The notes: generated from the sequence alone by a model not told the origin. A DNA stretch of 64,000 nucleotides from Caminicella sporogenes DSM 14501 (GCF_900142285.1 NZ_FRAJ01000006.1:104530-168529); one strand, 5' to 3'; shown: positions 46,271-56,252, counted from the stretch's first letter. Translations and numbers: made by a program.

Positions 46271-47584
46271 ATGGATAATAATGTTCAAACAAAAAGAAAT
46301 AGTAGTAATGGATTATTAAAGTTTATAGTTTTTAGTTTGGTGGGAATTTTTATGTTTTTCATTCCCATTAATATTGGTGGGAAATCAACTATTCCGTTAG
46401 ATCACATAGTTACAGGAATTAAGAAAGGTATGCCTTCTTTGACGCCTATATATGCATTAATTGTGATAATAATAGGCGGAATAGCACCTTTTTATAAAAA
46501 AACGTGGAATAAAGATAAAGTTACAGTAGTGTTTTCATTTCTTAAACTTTTAGGAGTATTAGTTGCTTTTATGGCTTATTTTCATTTTGGTCCAGCATGG
46601 CTCTTCGAAAAAGATATGGTTCCATTTTTATTTAATAAACTCGTCATTCCAGTTGGTCTTATAGTTCCCATAGGAGCGATATTTTTGGCTTTTTTAGTTG
46701 GATATGGATTATTAGAGTTTATAGGTGTTTTAATGAGACCAGTTATGAAACCTATTTGGAAGACTCCCGGTAGGTCTGCTGTGGATGCAGTTGCATCTTT
46801 TGTTGGAAGTTATTCTATAGGACTTTTGATTACAAATAGAGTTTTTAAAGAAGGAAAATATACTGTAAAAGAAGCATGTATTATTGCAACAGGATTTTCA
46901 ACTGTATCAGCTACTTTTATGATAATTGTTGCTAAAACGCTTGGACTTATGGAAATGTGGAATACGTTTTTCTGGACGACTTTAATTATTACATTTATAG
47001 TAACTGCCATTACTGTTAGAATAAAACCTTTGAGTAGTAAGGATGACAGCTATATTACAGGTGAAGGCGACCCAGAACCAGAGTTTAAAGGAAATCTGTT
47101 TAAAAAAGCTCTTGATGAAGGATTAAAGGCAGCGGAAGAATCTCCTTCTTTAGTTAAAAATATTATGGATAATTTAAAAGATGGTTTTGTTATGGCAATG
47201 GGAATACTTCCATCTATATTGTCAGTAGGTTTGTTGGGTTTAATATTAGCTAAATATACACCTATATTCGATATAATTGGATATATATTCTATCCATTTG
47301 CATTGTTGTTAAGAGTACCACAGCCAATGCTTGCGGCAAAAGCTATGGCAGTAGAAGTTGCAGAAATGTTCTTACCTGCACTACTTGTAGCAAGTGCTCC
47401 ATTAATTACTAAATTCATAATAGGAGTTATTTCTATATCTTCGATATTGTTTTTCTCAGCTTCAATACCATGTATTTTATCTACTGAAATACCTATAAGT
47501 ATTACAGAAATATTAATTATATGGATAGAAAGAACTATATTAACTCTTTTAATTGTAGCACCATTAGCATTTTTAATATTATAA
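46271..47584 (+). CDS. yjiH: YjiH-family membrane carrier with nucleoside-recognition (Gate) domain
   Basis: A 437-residue membrane protein with about ten helices. FVGSYSIGLLITNRVFKEGKYT and GFSTVSATFMIIVAKTLG are conserved in the YjiH family, and the C-terminal SVGLLGLILAKYTPIFD to AFLIL stretch is a Gate-type nucleoside-recognition domain. Substrates of YjiH proteins are not well established. ATG 46271 lies behind GGGGG; the reading from 46217 would use an upstream ATG without one. Own terminator. Confidence 0.88.
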   Translation: MDNNVQTKRNSSNGLLKFIVFSLVGIFMFFIPINIGGKSTIPLDHIVTGIKKGMPSLTPIYALIVIIIGGIAPFYKKTWNKDKVTVVFSFLKLLGVLVAFMAYFHFGPAWLFEKDMVPFLFNKLVIPVGLIVPIGAIFLAFLVGYGLLEFIGVLMRPVMKPIWKTPGRSAVDAVASFVGSYSIGLLITNRVFKEGKYTVKEACIIATGFSTVSATFMIIVAKTLGLMEMWNTFFWTTLIITFIVTAITVRIKPLSSKDDSYITGEGDPEPEFKGNLFKKALDEGLKAAEESPSLVKNIMDNLKDGFVMAMGILPSILSVGLLGLILAKYTPIFDIIGYIFYPFALLLRVPQPMLAAKAMAVEVAEMFLPALLVASAPLITKFIIGVISISSILFFSASIPCILSTEIPISITEILIIWIERTILTLLIVAPLAFLIL

Positions 47585-47629
47585 AAATAAGAATTTTATA
47601 ATAATTTAAAATAATATGATAAAATATAG

Positions 47630-47668
47630 ACATCTATATCTTATTAATAAGATATAGATGTTGTTTTT
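47630..47668 (+). terminator. Terminator of yjiH
   Basis: A perfect 15-pair stem (ACATCTATATCTTAT...) with a two-base centre, followed by TGTTTTT. Confidence 0.9.
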
Positions 47669-47689
47669 ATGAATTAAAGAGGTGGGTTT

Positions 47690-49597
47690 ATGAGTTTAAA
47701 AAAGAGAATAACCCTTACTATTTGTTCAATAATTATACTGCTTCTTTTGCTACTGAGTGGAATTATATATAAAAAGTCAGCTTCTATTTTGAATGATGAA
47801 GCAGAAGTTTATATGCTTTCTCAACTTGAGAGAGCTAAAGAAAATATTGATTTACGTATAAATATTACAAAACTTGAAACTGAAAATTTAGCTTTAAATG
47901 ATAATGTGATAGCTTTTTTAGAGGGAAAGATAAATGCAATAAAAATGAATGATATATTATTAAGAGAAATAAATATTAAAAATCAAAATGGTAATTATTA
48001 TAAGGATTTATTTATATTAAATAATGATGGGAAAATACTTGCTACTTGTATGGCTGAAGCTGTAAATTTAGATTTGTCAAATAGAGAGTATTTTATAAAA
48101 GCAAAAAAAACGGGAAAAACAGTTACAAGTGATATATTGATTGCAAGGTCTGACGGCTCTTTGATAGTAAATACTATAAGTCCTGTTAGAAATTCTAAAG
48201 GAATTATATCTGGCTATGCTGGAATAGCTATAAAGGCTGAGTATTTTTCAAAGATAGCAAACAAATTAAAATTGGGTAAAAAAGGATATTATTCAATAAT
48301 TGATTCAAATAATCGCATATTAGTACATCCAAATAGAGAATTGATAGCTAAAAAATCTATATTTGATGTTACATATGAAATGCTTGAAGAAACTAAAAAT
48401 CAAAAAAATTTTGTGATTAAGAAAAAATCTATAACTAATGGAGTTAAAGAGTTTCAAATATATAAACTTATGAATAGTAATAGGTGGATACTTATTGCAA
48501 TTCTCCCAGAGTATGAAATGTATGAAAAATCTATGCTTTTATTAAGTTATGTACTTTTAATAGGAACCGTTGGTATAATACTTGCTATTGTATTAGGCTC
48601 ATATATATCAAATAAAATTTCTCAGCCGATTATAGCTATAACTAATTATTTAGATAATGCTACAAAGAGTAATTTGCTTATTAAGCAGTCAATTGCAGAA
48701 TCTGTTAAAAGTTTTAAAGAAGAAGGTAGAAAATTTATTAGAGAAAGTGAAGAGATAAAAATTAATTCTAATGATGAAATAGGTAACTTGAGAAAGGCGT
48801 TAAAAAATTTGAAAGAGTATTTTATACATCTTATAAGTATGTTTGAACTTGAAAGTGAAAATCTTGTAAAATATTCAAAGGAGTTATCTTCTACTGTGGA
48901 AAACATATCTTTTAGAACAGCAAAATTCATTTCTACATTGTCACATGATTTAAAGACATCAATAACTCTTATAAAAGGATATGCGAAAGGATTAAAATCA
49001 GGAATTATAGAAGATGAAAAGATAAAGGATGAATTTTTAGATGGGATTATTAAAAGTGCTGAAGATATTGAAAGGATAACGTGTGATATACTTGATAACG
49101 CTTATGAAGCAAAGTGTGTGCCTAATTTAAGACGAGAAAATGTAAATGCAAAGGAATTTATAAAAGAGTTATTTGAAAATACTAAGCAATATGTCATTAA
49201 TTCAAATAGAAATTTTAAAGGGAATTGGAATTGTAGTGAAGGATATTTTTATATAGATAAAACAAAAATTAAAAGAGCTTGGAATAATTTGATTAACAAT
49301 GCTGTTAAATATTCTAAAGAAAATAGTGTAGTAAAAATATTTATTAATGAAGAAGAAAACAGAGTTGTATTTGAGGTGATAGATGAAGGAAAGGGCATAA
49401 AAAAAGAGGAGATTTCTAAAATATTTGATATGTTTTATAGAGGAGAAAAAAATAAGGAAAAGGGTTATGGTTTAGGACTTTTCATAACTAAATCAATAAT
49501 TAAGGCTCATAATTCAAATATTTTTGTAGAATCTGAAATAGGAAAGGGGACAAAATTTTGGTTTTATCTAGATAAATATTCAAATAAATATGGTTGA
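47690..49597 (+). CDS. Sensor histidine kinase with dCache sensor domain
   Basis: A 635-residue membrane kinase. Helix near 5-27, extracellular dCache_1 domain (about 35-280) with ATCMAEAVNLDLSNREYF and GYYSIIDSNNRILVHPN, helix near 285-305, a HAMP-like linker and a long helical region, then phosphoacceptor His419 in STLSHDLKTS, N box NLINNAVKY and GYGLGLFITKSI. GAGGTGG precedes the ATG. Probably the partner of the response regulator at 45364, although the yjiH gene lies between them. Confidence 0.88.
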   Translation: MSLKKRITLTICSIIILLLLLLSGIIYKKSASILNDEAEVYMLSQLERAKENIDLRINITKLETENLALNDNVIAFLEGKINAIKMNDILLREINIKNQNGNYYKDLFILNNDGKILATCMAEAVNLDLSNREYFIKAKKTGKTVTSDILIARSDGSLIVNTISPVRNSKGIISGYAGIAIKAEYFSKIANKLKLGKKGYYSIIDSNNRILVHPNRELIAKKSIFDVTYEMLEETKNQKNFVIKKKSITNGVKEFQIYKLMNSNRWILIAILPEYEMYEKSMLLLSYVLLIGTVGIILAIVLGSYISNKISQPIIAITNYLDNATKSNLLIKQSIAESVKSFKEEGRKFIRESEEIKINSNDEIGNLRKALKNLKEYFIHLISMFELESENLVKYSKELSSTVENISFRTAKFISTLSHDLKTSITLIKGYAKGLKSGIIEDEKIKDEFLDGIIKSAEDIERITCDILDNAYEAKCVPNLRRENVNAKEFIKELFENTKQYVINSNRNFKGNWNCSEGYFYIDKTKIKRAWNNLINNAVKYSKENSVVKIFINEEENRVVFEVIDEGKGIKKEEISKIFDMFYRGEKNKEKGYGLGLFITKSIIKAHNSNIFVESEIGKGTKFWFYLDKYSNKYG

Positions 49598-49641
49598 TAA
49601 GAGTTTATATTGATAGAAATTATAACTGACTTATAGATAAA

Positions 49642-49676
49642 AGAGATATAGGAATGAGTTTTCCTATATCTCTATT
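49642..49676 (+). terminator. Bidirectional terminator between the kinase and chemoreceptor genes
   Basis: AGAGATATAGGAA pairs perfectly with its complement around a six-base loop, followed by ATTTTATTT. Confidence 0.88.
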
Positions 49677-49688
49677 TTATTTAAACTT

Positions 49689-50909
49689 TTAAGCTTGAGT
49701 TAATTTTTCTGAAATTTCATGAATAACTTTTCCTGAATCTAAAATATTTTTTATCTGTTCTTCAATAGACAGACTTATAGATTGGGAAGTAGATGCAGTT
49801 TCGCTAATTGATGTAGCTATACTTTCGATAGCTGCTGACATTTGAGTTGTAATTTCTGATTGTATATCAGATTTATTGCTTATTTCATCTATACCGCTAT
49901 CTACTTCTTTAATTATTTCAATAATAGAATTGATGTTTTCTAAGGTTATTTTTGAAGAAGCTACTCCATCAGAAATTTGCTTGTCAGATTCTTTCATAGC
50001 TTCTACCACACTTTGTGTTTCACTTTGGATTTCTGAAACTAATTCTCTAATATCTATTGTTGCTAATTTAGATTGTTCAGCAAGTTTTCTAACTTCATCT
50101 GCAACAACTGCAAAACCTTTTCCTTGTTCACCGGCTCTAGCAGCTTCTATAGCGGCATTGAGAGCTAGAAGGTTTGTCTGTTCAGATATTTGATTTATCA
50201 AGTTTACCATATTTCCTATTTTATTTATAGATTCATTTAATTTATTAATTAGCATGAATATATTTTGAGAAGACTGAGCTATTGTATTTACTGATTTAAC
50301 AGTATTTTCAACGGATTCTACTCCTTTTTGAGCTTTAATTTTCATATCTTTACTCAAGTTTTTAGTATTATTTGCAATTTTATCGATTATATGAGAATTG
50401 CTTTCCATTTCTTGAATTCCTGCTAGGGATTCTTCTATTGCTGCCGAATTATCCTGAATTTTACTTGAAATTTGAGATATATTTTTGTTAACGTCATTCA
50501 TTTCTTTATTTATCGTTTCAAAAATGCTTTCCAAGCTTTCTAAAGAATTTCTCATGAGAAACTCTTTTTCAAGACTTTTTGCAAAGCCAATGGCACCGAT
50601 GCACTCACCTTTTGAGTTTCTTATTGGATATGTAACTGCCTTAAAGGGGATACCATAAACTTCTTTTGGAACGATAGAACTAATAATTTTATTTTCAGAT
50701 ATGGTTTGATATAAAGGGTCATCTTTGGGAATTTTAGTTCCAACAGAAAGGTTTATTTTCATTTTATTTCCAGGATAATAAGCTAGGAATTTTTCTCTAT
50801 CCGTAATTGATACCATTACATCTTCTTGGATAATGTCTTTAAGATGGGGCAATACTTCTTTAAAAGATTTGAAAATTTTTTGTTCCGAATTAAAGCTTAA
50901 TCTACTCAT
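49689..50909 (-). CDS. Soluble methyl-accepting chemotaxis protein
   Basis: A 406-residue cytoplasmic chemoreceptor with no transmembrane helix. The N-terminal ~130 residues look like a PAS-type sensor ([19 protein letters not shown], then [27 protein letters not shown]). The rest is the signalling coiled coil with the hairpin tip [21 protein letters not shown]...[13 protein letters not shown] that contacts CheA/CheW. AAGGAG precedes the ATG at 50909. It probably senses a cytoplasmic metabolite or redox state. Confidence 0.9.
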   Translation of the reverse strand: MSRLSFNSEQKIFKSFKEVLPHLKDIIQEDVMVSITDREKFLAYYPGNKMKINLSVGTKIPKDDPLYQTISENKIISSIVPKEVYGIPFKAVTYPIRNSKGECIGAIGFAKSLEKEFLMRNSLESLESIFETINKEMNDVNKNISQISSKIQDNSAAIEESLAGIQEMESNSHIIDKIANNTKNLSKDMKIKAQKGVESVENTVKSVNTIAQSSQNIFMLINKLNESINKIGNMVNLINQISEQTNLLALNAAIEAARAGEQGKGFAVVADEVRKLAEQSKLATIDIRELVSEIQSETQSVVEAMKESDKQISDGVASSKITLENINSIIEIIKEVDSGIDEISNKSDIQSEITTQMSAAIESIATSISETASTSQSISLSIEEQIKNILDSGKVIHEISEKLTQA

Positions 50910-51282
50910 TTGTGCTACTCCTTCCTAAGTCTATTGCTGCTAATAAAAATTTTTATATAATATATTTTTTTTATATATTCAAATATAAAACATATTCTAC
51001 AAAAGATAATATTTTCCTTTTTTATTTTACAAATTTCATACAAATTAAAATAATTTTTATATTATAAAAAAATTTAATAGAAATTAAAAGTAAATTAATG
51101 TTAATTTTGAAATAAAAAATTTTCATTTGTAAATAATAAATAGAGATGTGAAGTTGTAAAACTCAGTTACATTAATTTATTCGTCTTAATTAAACTTGAA
51201 GTTTAATTTAAATAGTATTTTTATGGCAACAGTAAAATTAACAAATAGATAATATTGAGTATTGGGAAAGGATGGTGGATTT
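50910..51282. other. Regulatory region upstream of the hydrogenase operon
   Basis: 370 bases with no gene, rich in A and T. It must hold the promoters of the divergent chemoreceptor and hydrogenase transcripts. A perfect palindrome at 51188-51208 (listed separately) is the most visible element. Confidence 0.5.
51188..51208. promoter_or_regulatory. Perfect 21-bp palindrome ahead of the hydrogenase operon
   Basis: Arms AATTAAACTT and AAGTTTAATT flank a single central G, 75 bases ahead of the first hydrogenase gene. Two-fold symmetry with an odd centre suits a dimeric repressor. It does not resemble the Rex or Fur consensus I know. No T run follows, so it is not a terminator. Confidence 0.6.
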
Positions 51283-51771
51283 ATGGTAAAAGCACTAGGT
51301 GAAGATTTGCCTAAGGAAAAATTTGATGAGCTTGAAAAGTTTATTGATAGTATGCAAACAACAAAAGGAGCTTTAATTGAAATACTTCACAAAGCTCAGG
51401 ATATATTTGGGTATCTTCCAAGAGATGTTCAACTTTATATAGCAAGGAAATTGGGGATTCCGGGAGCAGAAGTATATGGAGTAGTGAGTTTTTATTCATA
51501 TTTTACAACTAAGCCTAGAGGGAAACACACTATTAGTGTATGTATGGGAACGGCTTGTTTTGTAAAAGGAGCAGAGAGAATTGCTACGAAACTTAAAGAA
51601 AAATTAGGTATAGAGGCAGATGAAATAACAAAGGATGGTTTGTTTACACTTAAATATGTCAGATGTATTGGAGCTTGTGGACTTGCACCTGTGGTAATGG
51701 TAGATGATAAGGTGTTTGGACGTGTTAAAGAAGATGAAATAGATGAAATTCTTGATAAATATCGTAGTTAG
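51283..51771 (+). CDS. hydC: [FeFe]-hydrogenase HydC, NuoE-like [2Fe-2S] subunit
   Basis: A 162-residue protein of the 24-kDa complex I type. The four cluster ligands are Cys in SVCMGTACFVKG (two) and YVRCIGACGLAP (two). The N-terminal helical region (LIEILHKAQDIFGYLPRDVQLYIA) is characteristic. It passes electrons in the soluble NADH/ferredoxin-linked bifurcating hydrogenase. ATG 51283 has GGTGG ahead; the reading from TTG 51262 is unlikely. First gene of the hyd operon. Confidence 0.9.
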   Translation: MVKALGEDLPKEKFDELEKFIDSMQTTKGALIEILHKAQDIFGYLPRDVQLYIARKLGIPGAEVYGVVSFYSYFTTKPRGKHTISVCMGTACFVKGAERIATKLKEKLGIEADEITKDGLFTLKYVRCIGACGLAPVVMVDDKVFGRVKEDEIDEILDKYRS

Positions 51772-51782
51772 GAGGAATTACA

Positions 51783-52172
51783 GTGAAGATTAAATCTTTA
51801 GAAGAATTGAGAAAAATAAGAAAAGAATCTATTGATAAGATTAATTTGAGATGTGGAGAGACTGATGGAGATAAAATAGAAATTCTCGTTGGAATGGCAA
51901 CTTGTGGTATTTCTGCTGGAGCTAGAGAAACGCTAAATGAATTTGTAGAGGAAATTGCCAGAGAAAAATTAAATAATGTTAATGTCATTCCAGTAGGGTG
52001 TATTGGATATTGTCATTCAGAACCTACTGTACAGGTTAATATTCCCGGGCAAAGACCTGTAGTCTATGGGAATGTAACGAAAGATAAAGTTCATGCTATC
52101 GTAGAAAAGCATATTAAAGAGGGAAAGCCTTTATTGAATTTAACTATAGATGTAGATTTTGAAAGAGCTTAA
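51783..52172 (+). CDS. Small thioredoxin-fold [2Fe-2S] ferredoxin of the hyd operon
   Basis: A 129-residue protein. Residues from about 35 form a thioredoxin-like ferredoxin: GMATCGISAGA gives a first Cys, VGCIGYCHSEP two more. The pattern has only three obvious Cys, one fewer than the standard four-ligand set, with Cys24 in LRCGE a possible fourth. GTG 51783 follows GGAGGA. It lies between hydC and hydB and is probably an extra electron-transfer subunit, as in some clostridial HydABCD-type enzymes. Confidence 0.82.
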   Translation: MKIKSLEELRKIRKESIDKINLRCGETDGDKIEILVGMATCGISAGARETLNEFVEEIAREKLNNVNVIPVGCIGYCHSEPTVQVNIPGQRPVVYGNVTKDKVHAIVEKHIKEGKPLLNLTIDVDFERA

Positions 52173-52196
52173 ATTTAAATGTTAGGAGGCTTTAAA

Positions 52197-53819
52197 ATGG
52201 TTAGAGCTCGTACAAATATTATGGTTTGTGGAGGTACAGGTTGCTTAGCAAGTGATAGTGAAAAGATAATAAAAAATTTGGAGATTATTTTAAAAGCTCG
52301 AGGTTATTCTGATGAAGTTAAGGTCATAAAAACAGGTTGTTTTGGTTTTTGTGAGCAGGGACCAATCGTTAAGATAGAACCTGATAATGTGTTTTATGTT
52401 AGAGTTAGTCCGAAAGATGCTAAAGATATAGTTGATGAACATATTATTAAAGGGAGAAAGGTGGATAGACTTTTATATAGAGAGCCAGAAAAGAATGAAA
52501 AGATTAATAGACAAAGTGATATGCCTTTTTATAAGAAACAGCTTAGAGTTGCACTGAGAAATTGTGGACTTGTAAATCCAGAAGACATTTATGAATACAT
52601 AGCATTAGGTGGATATGAAGCTTTAGGAAAAGCTATAACAAATATGAGTAGAGATGAAGTTATAGAAGAAATTAAAAATTCAGGGCTTCGTGGGCGAGGT
52701 GGTGGAGGTTTTCCAACAGGTGTAAAATGGGAGATTACGAGTAAGCAGAAAAGTGATGTGAAATTTATTATTTGTAATGCAGATGAAGGTGACCCCGGGG
52801 CGTTTATGGATAGGAGTATATTAGAAGGAGACCCTCACAGTATATTAGAAGCAATGGCTATCGGAGGATATGCTATCGGAGCTAGTAAAGGCATTATCTA
52901 TATTCGTGCTGAATATCCTCTTGCAATATCAAGACTTACTACAGCAATTAAACAGGCAAGAGAATTGGGATTGCTTGGTAAAAATATTTTTGGAACAGAT
53001 TTTTCTTTTGATATAGATATAAAATATGGTGCTGGAGCTTTTGTATGCGGAGAAGAAACTGCACTTATCAATTCATGTGAAGGAAAGCGTGGAGAGCCAA
53101 ATTACAAACCACCTTATCCAGCACAGGAAGGATATTGGGGACATCCAACTTGTGTGAATAATGTTGAAACTTTTGCAAATATTCCTCCTATAATAACTAA
53201 AGGGGCAAAATGGTTTGCTTCAATGGGGACAGAAAAAAGTAAAGGTACAAAGGTATTTGCACTTGCAGGAAAGATAAACAATGTAGGACTTGTTGAAGTG
53301 CCTATGGGTATAACACTTCGTGAGATTATTTATGATATTGGTGGGGGAATAGTAGGAGGTCGAAAATTTAAAGCAGTTCAAACTGGAGGACCTTCAGGTG
53401 GAGTTATACCAGAAAAATATCTTGATATACCTATAGATTATGACAGTCTTATTTCAATAGGTTCTATGATGGGTTCTGGCGGAATGATTGTAATGGATGA
53501 AACAGACAATATGGTTGAAATTGCAAAGTTTTATTTGGAGTTTACTATGGATGAATCATGTGGAAGATGTACACCTTGTCGCATCGGAACAAAAAGAATG
53601 TATGAACTTTTAGATAAAATTACGAGCGGCAAAGGAACTATGGAAGATTTAGAAAATCTAAAACAATTGGCACATATGGTAAAGGCGAGTTCTTTGTGCG
53701 GACTTGGACAGACTGCACCAAACCCAGTTATAAGTACCATGAAACATTTTTGGAATGAATATTTAGCTTTTATTAAAGAAGCAGATAAATCTAAAAGTAA
53801 AAAACAAGAGAAAATGTAG
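52197..53819 (+). CDS. hydB: [FeFe]-hydrogenase HydB, NuoF-like NADH-binding subunit
   Basis: A 540-residue flavoprotein subunit. The N-terminal ~110 residues are a thioredoxin-like [2Fe-2S] domain (MVCGGTGCLAS, TGCFGFCEQG). The core has the NADH/FMN sites: GLRGRGGGGFPTG (about 164-175), ICNADEGDPGAF and GAGAFVCGEETAL. Near the C-terminus ESCGRCTPCRIGTKR carries a [4Fe-4S] site. It oxidises or reduces NAD(H) and, with ferredoxin, allows electron bifurcation. ATG 52197 follows TTAGGAGGC; the ATG at 52179 overlaps that site. Confidence 0.95.
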   Translation: MVRARTNIMVCGGTGCLASDSEKIIKNLEIILKARGYSDEVKVIKTGCFGFCEQGPIVKIEPDNVFYVRVSPKDAKDIVDEHIIKGRKVDRLLYREPEKNEKINRQSDMPFYKKQLRVALRNCGLVNPEDIYEYIALGGYEALGKAITNMSRDEVIEEIKNSGLRGRGGGGFPTGVKWEITSKQKSDVKFIICNADEGDPGAFMDRSILEGDPHSILEAMAIGGYAIGASKGIIYIRAEYPLAISRLTTAIKQARELGLLGKNIFGTDFSFDIDIKYGAGAFVCGEETALINSCEGKRGEPNYKPPYPAQEGYWGHPTCVNNVETFANIPPIITKGAKWFASMGTEKSKGTKVFALAGKINNVGLVEVPMGITLREIIYDIGGGIVGGRKFKAVQTGGPSGGVIPEKYLDIPIDYDSLISIGSMMGSGGMIVMDETDNMVEIAKFYLEFTMDESCGRCTPCRIGTKRMYELLDKITSGKGTMEDLENLKQLAHMVKASSLCGLGQTAPNPVISTMKHFWNEYLAFIKEADKSKSKKQEKM

Positions 53820-53850
53820 AATAACTATGATAAGAGGTGAAACTGAGTAT

Positions 53851-55605
53851 ATGACTGAAGAAAAAAATATGGTTAATATAAAAATAAATGACCAACCGCT
53901 AACAGTACCTGAAGGAATTACTATATTAGAAGCAGCTCAAAAAGCAGGTGTTAGGATACCAACATTGTGTCATTTAGATTTACATGATATTAAGATGATA
54001 AATCAAACTGCTTCTTGCAGAGTGTGTATGGTAGAAGCACCCGGAAGAGATTCTCTTGTACCGGCATGTGTAACAAAGGTAACTGATGGTATGGAAATTC
54101 GTACTGATTCAATACGTGCAATAACTGCTAGAAGAATGGCTGTTGAACTTTTATTATCTAATCATCCAAATGAATGTTTTACATGTCCTAAAAATTTAGA
54201 ATGTGAACTACAATCACTAGCTAAAGAATTGGGGATTAGAGAAATAAAATGGAATGGTGAAAAAATAAATTATCCTAAAGATGTATCTAGTGAAGCAATA
54301 ATAAGAGATGTAAATAAATGTATATACTGCAGACGCTGTGAAACTATGTGCAATGAGGTACAGACATGCGGTATATTATCGGGAATAGGTCGTGGCTTTA
54401 ATGCATTTGTAGGAACTGCTTTTAATATACCCATAGTAGAATCTTCTTGTACATATTGCGGACAGTGTGTTGCAGTATGCCCTACAGCAGCTTTAACAGA
54501 AGTTAACTATACAAATAAAGTTTGGGAGGCGATAAATGACCCTGATAAACATGTTGTAGTACAAACAGCTCCAGCCATTCGTGTAGCTATTGGTGAACTC
54601 TTTGATATGGAGATAGGAACTATTGTAACAGGCAAACTTGTAACAGCATTAAAGCGTATGGGATTTGATGCTGTATTTGATACAGACTTTGGAGCAGACC
54701 TTACAATTATTGAAGAAGCTTCTGAGCTTATAGACCGTATAAAAAATAATAAAACTTTGCCTATGCTTACTAGTTGTTGTCCAGCTTGGATAAAATTTAT
54801 AGAGCATCAGTTTCCAGAACTTATAGAAATTCCATCCACATGTAAATCGCCTCATATAATGTTTGGTACTATTGTAAAAACTTATTATGCAGAAAAAAAG
54901 GGATTAAATCCTAAAGACATAGTTGTAGTTTCAGTTATGCCGTGCATAGCTAAAAAGGCAGAAGCTGAAAGACCTGAACTTACAAAAGATAATCATAATA
55001 ATGTTGATTTAGTAATAACGACTCGTGAGTTAGGAGCTATGATAAAAGAGGCAGGAATAGACTTTGCAAATCTTCCAGATAGTGATTTTGATAATCCGCT
55101 TGGAGAAAGTACAGGAGCATCAGTTATATTTGGAACTACTGGAGGAGTAATAGAAGCAGCAATTCGTACAGTTTATGAGTGGATGACAGGAGAAGAACTT
55201 GATGAAGTAGAGTTTACTCAGCTTAGAGGAATAAAAGGTCTTCGTGAGGCAACTGTAGATATAGCAGGTAGGAAATTGAGAATAGGTATTGCAAATGGAC
55301 TTGGAAATGCTCGCAGACTTTTAGAGAGTATTAGAGATGGAAAGGAAAAATATGATGCAATAGAGATAATGGCATGTCCCGGTGGATGTATTGGTGGAGG
55401 AGGACAGCCGTATCATCATGGAAATTATGAAGTAGTTAAAAAACGTCAAGAAGCTCTTTATAGAGAAGATAGAAATAAAAAACTTAGAAAATCTCATGAA
55501 AATCCATTTGTAAAGAAACTTTATGAAGAATATCTTGGAAAGCCTTATGGACAGAAGGCACATGACTTGTTGCATACACATTATGAAAAAAAAGAGAGAA
55601 TTTAG
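53851..55605 (+). CDS. hydA: [FeFe]-hydrogenase HydA, catalytic subunit
   Basis: A 584-residue H2-producing subunit. In order: a [2Fe-2S] domain (IPTLCHLD, ASCRVCMVEAP), the His-Cys3 [4Fe-4S] motif in NHPNECFTCPKNLECELQ, two [4Fe-4S] motifs (CIYCRRCETMC, CTYCGQCVAVC) and the H-cluster domain with TSCCPAW (307-313), MPCIAKKAE (363-371) and ACPGGCIGGGGQP (508-520). Cys of the second and third blocks bind the [4Fe-4S] part. ATG 53851 is a reasonable start behind GAGGTGA. The maturases HydEFG are not in the window. Confidence 0.96.
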   Translation: MTEEKNMVNIKINDQPLTVPEGITILEAAQKAGVRIPTLCHLDLHDIKMINQTASCRVCMVEAPGRDSLVPACVTKVTDGMEIRTDSIRAITARRMAVELLLSNHPNECFTCPKNLECELQSLAKELGIREIKWNGEKINYPKDVSSEAIIRDVNKCIYCRRCETMCNEVQTCGILSGIGRGFNAFVGTAFNIPIVESSCTYCGQCVAVCPTAALTEVNYTNKVWEAINDPDKHVVVQTAPAIRVAIGELFDMEIGTIVTGKLVTALKRMGFDAVFDTDFGADLTIIEEASELIDRIKNNKTLPMLTSCCPAWIKFIEHQFPELIEIPSTCKSPHIMFGTIVKTYYAEKKGLNPKDIVVVSVMPCIAKKAEAERPELTKDNHNNVDLVITTRELGAMIKEAGIDFANLPDSDFDNPLGESTGASVIFGTTGGVIEAAIRTVYEWMTGEELDEVEFTQLRGIKGLREATVDIAGRKLRIGIANGLGNARRLLESIRDGKEKYDAIEIMACPGGCIGGGGQPYHHGNYEVVKKRQEALYREDRNKKLRKSHENPFVKKLYEEYLGKPYGQKAHDLLHTHYEKKERI

Positions 55606-55617
55606 ATAATTAAGTAT

Positions 55618-55656
55618 GGGCTGTTTTGATATTTATTTTGAAACAGCCCTATTGTT
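55618..55656 (+). terminator. Terminator of the hyd operon
   Basis: GGGCTGTTT pairs with AAACAGCCC around a 14-base loop, with TATTGTT after it. It lies 13 bases beyond the hydA stop. Confidence 0.8.
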
Positions 55657-55782
55657 ATAATTTGAAATTGAAGATATTAGAAAGTGTTCAAATAAATTTA
55701 ATATAAAAAATAAAAGTATATCATTGTCAAGAAAATATAGTATAATAATTTTATAAGAAAATTTTTATTTGGAGTTGAGAAA

Positions 55783-56112
55783 ATGATTAGTACACAGCAA
55801 AAATTACTTTCGATTGCTGCACATTTAGGTTGGATTATAGGTTTTCCCGTATTGTTGCCGGTTCTTATTTTTCTTTTGTCTAAAGATGATTTTGTAAGGC
55901 AGCAGGCGAAAGAAGCACTTTGTTTTCAAATGGCTATAGTTGGTGCTGGAATAGTACTTGGAATTTTATCCTTTTTATTAATAGGCATTCCTTTGCTTAT
56001 TATTATGGGTATATTAGCTTCAATACTGCCTTTTGTTGCTGCTTTTAAAGTATTAAATGGACAAAAATATTCTTATCCTATAACGGGTAAGTATATAGCT
56101 AAAAAGTTATAG
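55783..56112 (+). CDS. DUF4870-type small membrane protein
   Basis: A 109-residue protein with three hydrophobic segments: AAHLGWIIGFPVLLPVLIFLL (about 12-32), a middle pair (about 47-88) separated by SFLLIGIP, and a C-terminal tail. The motif DDFVRQQAKEALCFQ after the first helix is typical of DUF4870 (Tic20-like) proteins, whose function is not known. GGAGTTGAGAAA precedes the ATG. Single-gene unit. Confidence 0.85.
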   Translation: MISTQQKLLSIAAHLGWIIGFPVLLPVLIFLLSKDDFVRQQAKEALCFQMAIVGAGIVLGILSFLLIGIPLLIIMGILASILPFVAAFKVLNGQKYSYPITGKYIAKKL

Positions 56113-56127
56113 TATTTTATTTATTGC

Positions 56128-56158
56128 AAAACAAAGTTCCTTGTGAACTTTGTTTTTG
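56128..56158 (+). terminator. Terminator of the DUF4870-type gene
   Basis: AAAACAAAGTTC pairs perfectly with its complement around a five-base loop and runs into T. Confidence 0.9.
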
Positions 56159-56252
56159 CTTATAAAAACTTATAAATAATACAGCTAAAAAAGAATAAAT
56201 TTATTAAAAAATGTAAAAATATAAAATTAAATTTAAACATAGGAGAGATTTT

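Noticed and set aside
49876..50193. A 105-codon plus-strand frame
   Set aside because: It is antisense to the chemoreceptor hairpin, one of the most conserved stretches in the window.
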